Shown here in pieces: positions 5,820 to 7,691 of a stretch of DNA of 7,691 bases (the stretch's first letter is position 1; every line of letters starts with the position of its first letter). Below the pieces are notes generated by a model. That model ran no database searches, was not told the origin of the DNA, and saw only the letters and a list, made by a program, of their open reading frames with translations. Made by a program: the position numbers and the translations under genes. Origin of the DNA: an uncultured Pseudomonadota bacterium. Its GTDB lineage: Bacteria > Desulfobacterota_B > Binatia > UBA9968. The stretch lies in assembly GCA_946478635.1 (NCBI GenBank), contig CAMLCX010000219.1:1-7691 (forward strand). Direction: 5' to 3'.

Positions 5820-6821
5820 GTGGGGCGAAAAGTGGTTCTTGTATTTTTATTACTGGGACAGATTTTCACCTGGTCAGGCGCATCGATTGCCGCTGAGCCT
5901 TCCAAGCTGCTGATCGCGCACGGTGCGATCAGCAACAATACGGCGCCGTTGTGGATTGCCAAGGAGCAGGGGATTTTTCGCAAATACGGCATCGAAGCGG
6001 AACTGATTTTCATTATTGCGGGGCGGGCGATGCAGGCGATGCTGGCCGGTCAGGTTCCCGTCGGTTTAGTCGGTGGAACGCATGTGGTCAATGCCAACAC
6101 CGGAGGCGGCGATTTCACGATGATCCTCGGGCTGGAAAACCGGCTCGATTATTTGTTTCTCGCCAAGGCAACGATCAAAAGCGCCGAGGATCTCAAGGGT
6201 AAAAAAGTTGGCATCGGCACGCCGGCCGGTTCCGCGTCGTTGGCGGCCTACGTTTCCTTGGATCACCTCGGATTGGTGCCGCGCCGCGACAACATCGTGC
6301 TTCTCGGCATTGGCGGTGTTCCCGAGCGCATGGCGGCGCTGCGTTCCGGGAGTGTCGATGCGACCAGCCTGTCGCCCGAAATCGGCCAACAGGTACTGGG
6401 CGAAGGCTATCGCGTAATGGTCGATCTGGGTAAAGAAGACGTTCAGTTCCAGTCCTCGGGGCTGGTGGCGTCGCGGAGTTGGATCAAGAGCAATCCGCTT
6501 CTCATCGAGAACATCGCCAAGGCGATTGTGGAGGGCGTGGCTTTTATTCACAAGCCGGCCAACAAGGAAATCGTTCTCAAAAGTCTCGGGCGCAATCTGC
6601 GTCTGAGCAAACCAGACCAGATGGAGAAGGCCTATCAGGGATTGGTCGGCGGGCTGCCGAGAAAACCTTGTCCGTCAATCGAGGGAATGACCGCGGTGAT
6701 CAAGCTGATGGCGCAGCATGGAATTAACGCGAAAGCTTCGCAGTTGAAACCCGAAGATCAGTTGGATCTCAGTTTTTGTAAAAAATTGGAGGACACCGGG
6801 TTTTTCAAGAGTCTTTATTGA
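5820..6821 (+). CDS. NMT1/THI5-like ABC substrate-binding protein, second of the plus-strand operon
   Basis: From the GTG start the product has 333 residues with a classic signal peptide: a basic GRK, a hydrophobic VVLVFLLLGQIF core, and cleavage near SIAA25. The mature chain shows LLIAHGAISNNTAPLWIAKE, then GIFRKYGIEAELIFI, DLKGKKVGIGTPAGSAS and ERMAALRSGSVDATSLSP, each a standard block of this family. It is closer in style to the binding protein at 4376-5350 than to the minus-strand trio, but the pocket segments differ, so a distinct ligand is likely. Two cysteines near the C-terminus (PRKPCPSIE and LSFCKK) are not shared with the others. It follows the VOC gene by 88 bases, which contain no convincing terminator, so I treat it as the same operon, with a secondary promoter possible. 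The next gene begins 40 bases later. Confidence 0.9.
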   Translation: MGRKVVLVFLLLGQIFTWSGASIAAEPSKLLIAHGAISNNTAPLWIAKEQGIFRKYGIEAELIFIIAGRAMQAMLAGQVPVGLVGGTHVVNANTGGGDFTMILGLENRLDYLFLAKATIKSAEDLKGKKVGIGTPAGSASLAAYVSLDHLGLVPRRDNIVLLGIGGVPERMAALRSGSVDATSLSPEIGQQVLGEGYRVMVDLGKEDVQFQSSGLVASRSWIKSNPLLIENIAKAIVEGVAFIHKPANKEIVLKSLGRNLRLSKPDQMEKAYQGLVGGLPRKPCPSIEGMTAVIKLMAQHGINAKASQLKPEDQLDLSFCKKLEDTGFFKSLY

Positions 6822-6861
6822 ACAATGGCGGCTTGGGGTCCGGAGTGTCGGGGTTTGAAAA

Positions 6862-7641
6862 GTGACATCGAATGGTACTGCTGAGCTGGCGCTGGCGCCG
6901 GAAGAGTTTATCGCGGCGATCTGGCAAGAGCGGCGCCGCTTTGTCCGCGAAGGGCGCATCAAGCAGCCCCATCCCTGGCGCGTCGCGATGAGCGAAGGCA
7001 AAGTCTCGCGTCATGCGTTGATCGAGTACGTCAAAAATCGCTACTATTTTCTCGCCAATATCAATCGCAAAGATGCGCAGGTGATCGCCAACTGTCCGAT
7101 CTCCGATGCCCGGCGGATGCTGCTTAGAAAATATATCGATGAGGAAGGCCAGGACGTCGCCGGTGGAAAACTGGGGCCGCATTACGAGATGTGGCTCAGG
7201 ATATCCGACGCGCTCGGTATTCCGCGCGCGGTAATGAACAGCTTCGAAGACGTGCTGCCGGTTTACCGTTACACCGTCGATGCGGTTTTCAGCTTCGCCA
7301 AGCTGCAAACCTGGATCGAGGGCGTTGCCGCTACCTATGCCACCGAAGGGCGCATGTGGAAACGCTACACGCCAAAGGCGGAGCACAAAGAGGAAGGCTT
7401 GTTGAGCGAAGGGGAAGCGTGGGCACGTCACTACGGCTTGCCCGAAGATGCGCTGTTGTTCTTCAACGTTCACAGCGACGCCAATGATGAGCATGGCGAC
7501 ATCAACGAAGCAATTCTGAAGAAGCACTGCGTTACGCCGGAGCAGCAAGAAAAGGCGTTGGCCGCGGCGCGTTTTCGCTGGGAAAATCAAGAAACCCGTG
7601 GCGACATTATTTACCGCTATTTTGTATTGGATGACCGCTAG
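6862..7641 (+). CDS. PqqC/TenA-like (haem-oxygenase-fold, CADD-like) protein
   Basis: The 259-residue helical cytoplasmic protein resembles PqqC and Chlamydia CADD. RYYFLANINRKDAQVIANCP (residues 60-79) closely matches the equivalent PqqC helix. Compared with my memory of CADD, ligand positions are Glu94 (IDEEG), His107 (GPHYEMW), Glu162 (YATEG), His204 and His211 (HSDANDEH), with Asn208 where CADD has Asp. CADD's self-sacrificed Tyr27 aligns with Arg40, so the CADD reaction is unlikely. PqqC's catalytic His84 aligns near Glu95, arguing against true PQQ synthase; no other pqq gene is here. A metal-dependent oxygenase is my best guess. Helices continue to YRYFVLDD at the end. The GTG start has a poor Shine-Dalgarno (GGGG, eight bases away), but the next ATG (codon 43) would remove the first helix. 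Confidence 0.82.
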   Translation: MTSNGTAELALAPEEFIAAIWQERRRFVREGRIKQPHPWRVAMSEGKVSRHALIEYVKNRYYFLANINRKDAQVIANCPISDARRMLLRKYIDEEGQDVAGGKLGPHYEMWLRISDALGIPRAVMNSFEDVLPVYRYTVDAVFSFAKLQTWIEGVAATYATEGRMWKRYTPKAEHKEEGLLSEGEAWARHYGLPEDALLFFNVHSDANDEHGDINEAILKKHCVTPEQQEKALAAARFRWENQETRGDIIYRYFVLDDR

Positions 7642-7673
7642 TAATACTTGCGTGCAACGACTTTTGTCCCATT

Positions 7674-7691
7674 CGTCATTCCCGCGCAGGC
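7674..7691. repeat. Probable half of a palindromic repeat cut by the window edge
   Basis: CGTCATTCCCGCGCAGGC matches the left arm of the ATTCCCGC...GCGGGAAT palindromes that I recall as common between genes in Neisseria (dRS3-like) and many other bacteria. The right arm would lie beyond the window. It starts 33 bases after the last stop codon, where a transcription end would be expected. Confidence 0.45.

Noticed and set aside
6842..6861. Resemblance of GGAGTGT plus a G/T run to the octamer element at 539-560 and to 4356-4363
   Set aside because: The match is short and gapped, lies at ribosome-site-like positions, and does not repeat in tandem, so chance is the better explanation.
6805..7590. 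Open frame of 261 codons on the minus strand opposite the PqqC/CADD-like gene
   Set aside because: The plus-strand product matches a known fold along its length; the antisense frame has no family pattern and no ribosome site that stands out.
6862..7641. Assignment of the last gene as pqqC (PQQ synthase) or tenA (thiaminase II)
   Set aside because: The PqqC catalytic His84 position holds an acidic residue, no pqq or thi biosynthesis genes are present, and the ligand set looks more like CADD-type proteins. The THI5-like label of the neighbours is a fold name and does not prove a thiamine role.

Overview
The window is about 7.7 kb of GC-rich bacterial DNA carrying nine protein genes and no RNA gene, transposase or CRISPR array that I can see. 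The content is five periplasmic substrate-binding proteins of the NMT1/THI5-like (SsuA/TauA-type) family, two small vicinal-oxygen-chelate (VOC) proteins, one cupin and one PqqC/TenA-like helical protein. Expansions of this binding-protein family mixed with VOC and cupin genes are, from memory, typical of uncultured soil and sediment lineages such as Binatota ('Deltaproteobacteria' bins), Rokubacteria and Tectomicrobia. That placement is inference; the window holds no phylogenetic marker.

Layout. 1-130: leader without a convincing gene. 131-502 (+): VOC protein with a complete His-Glu-His-Glu metal site. 503-693: gap between convergent genes, almost filled by an inverted octamer-repeat element. 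694-4198 (-): operon read right to left as cupin, then three tandem paralogous binding proteins; the last two junctions are 4-base start/stop overlaps. 4199-4375: divergent control region with a hyphenated dyad. 4376-7641 (+): second operon of binding protein, VOC protein, binding protein and PqqC/CADD-like protein. 7642-7691: intergenic, ending in what looks like half of a palindromic repeat.

How the genes may work together. All five binding proteins have Sec-type signal peptides, so they should scan the periplasm for small ligands, but no ABC permease or ATPase is encoded here. The cytoplasmic partners (cupin, VOC proteins, PqqC/CADD-like protein) belong to folds that often support metal-dependent oxidation or isomerisation. 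Two divergent uptake-plus-enzyme operons sharing a control region is the simplest reading; the substrate cannot be told from sequence.

The points most worth following are: the PqqC/CADD-like protein, which keeps most of a di-metal ligand set but has Asn where CADD has Asp; a palindromic repeat translated in frame inside one signal peptide; mosaic similarity among the three tandem binding proteins; and the inverted octamer element.
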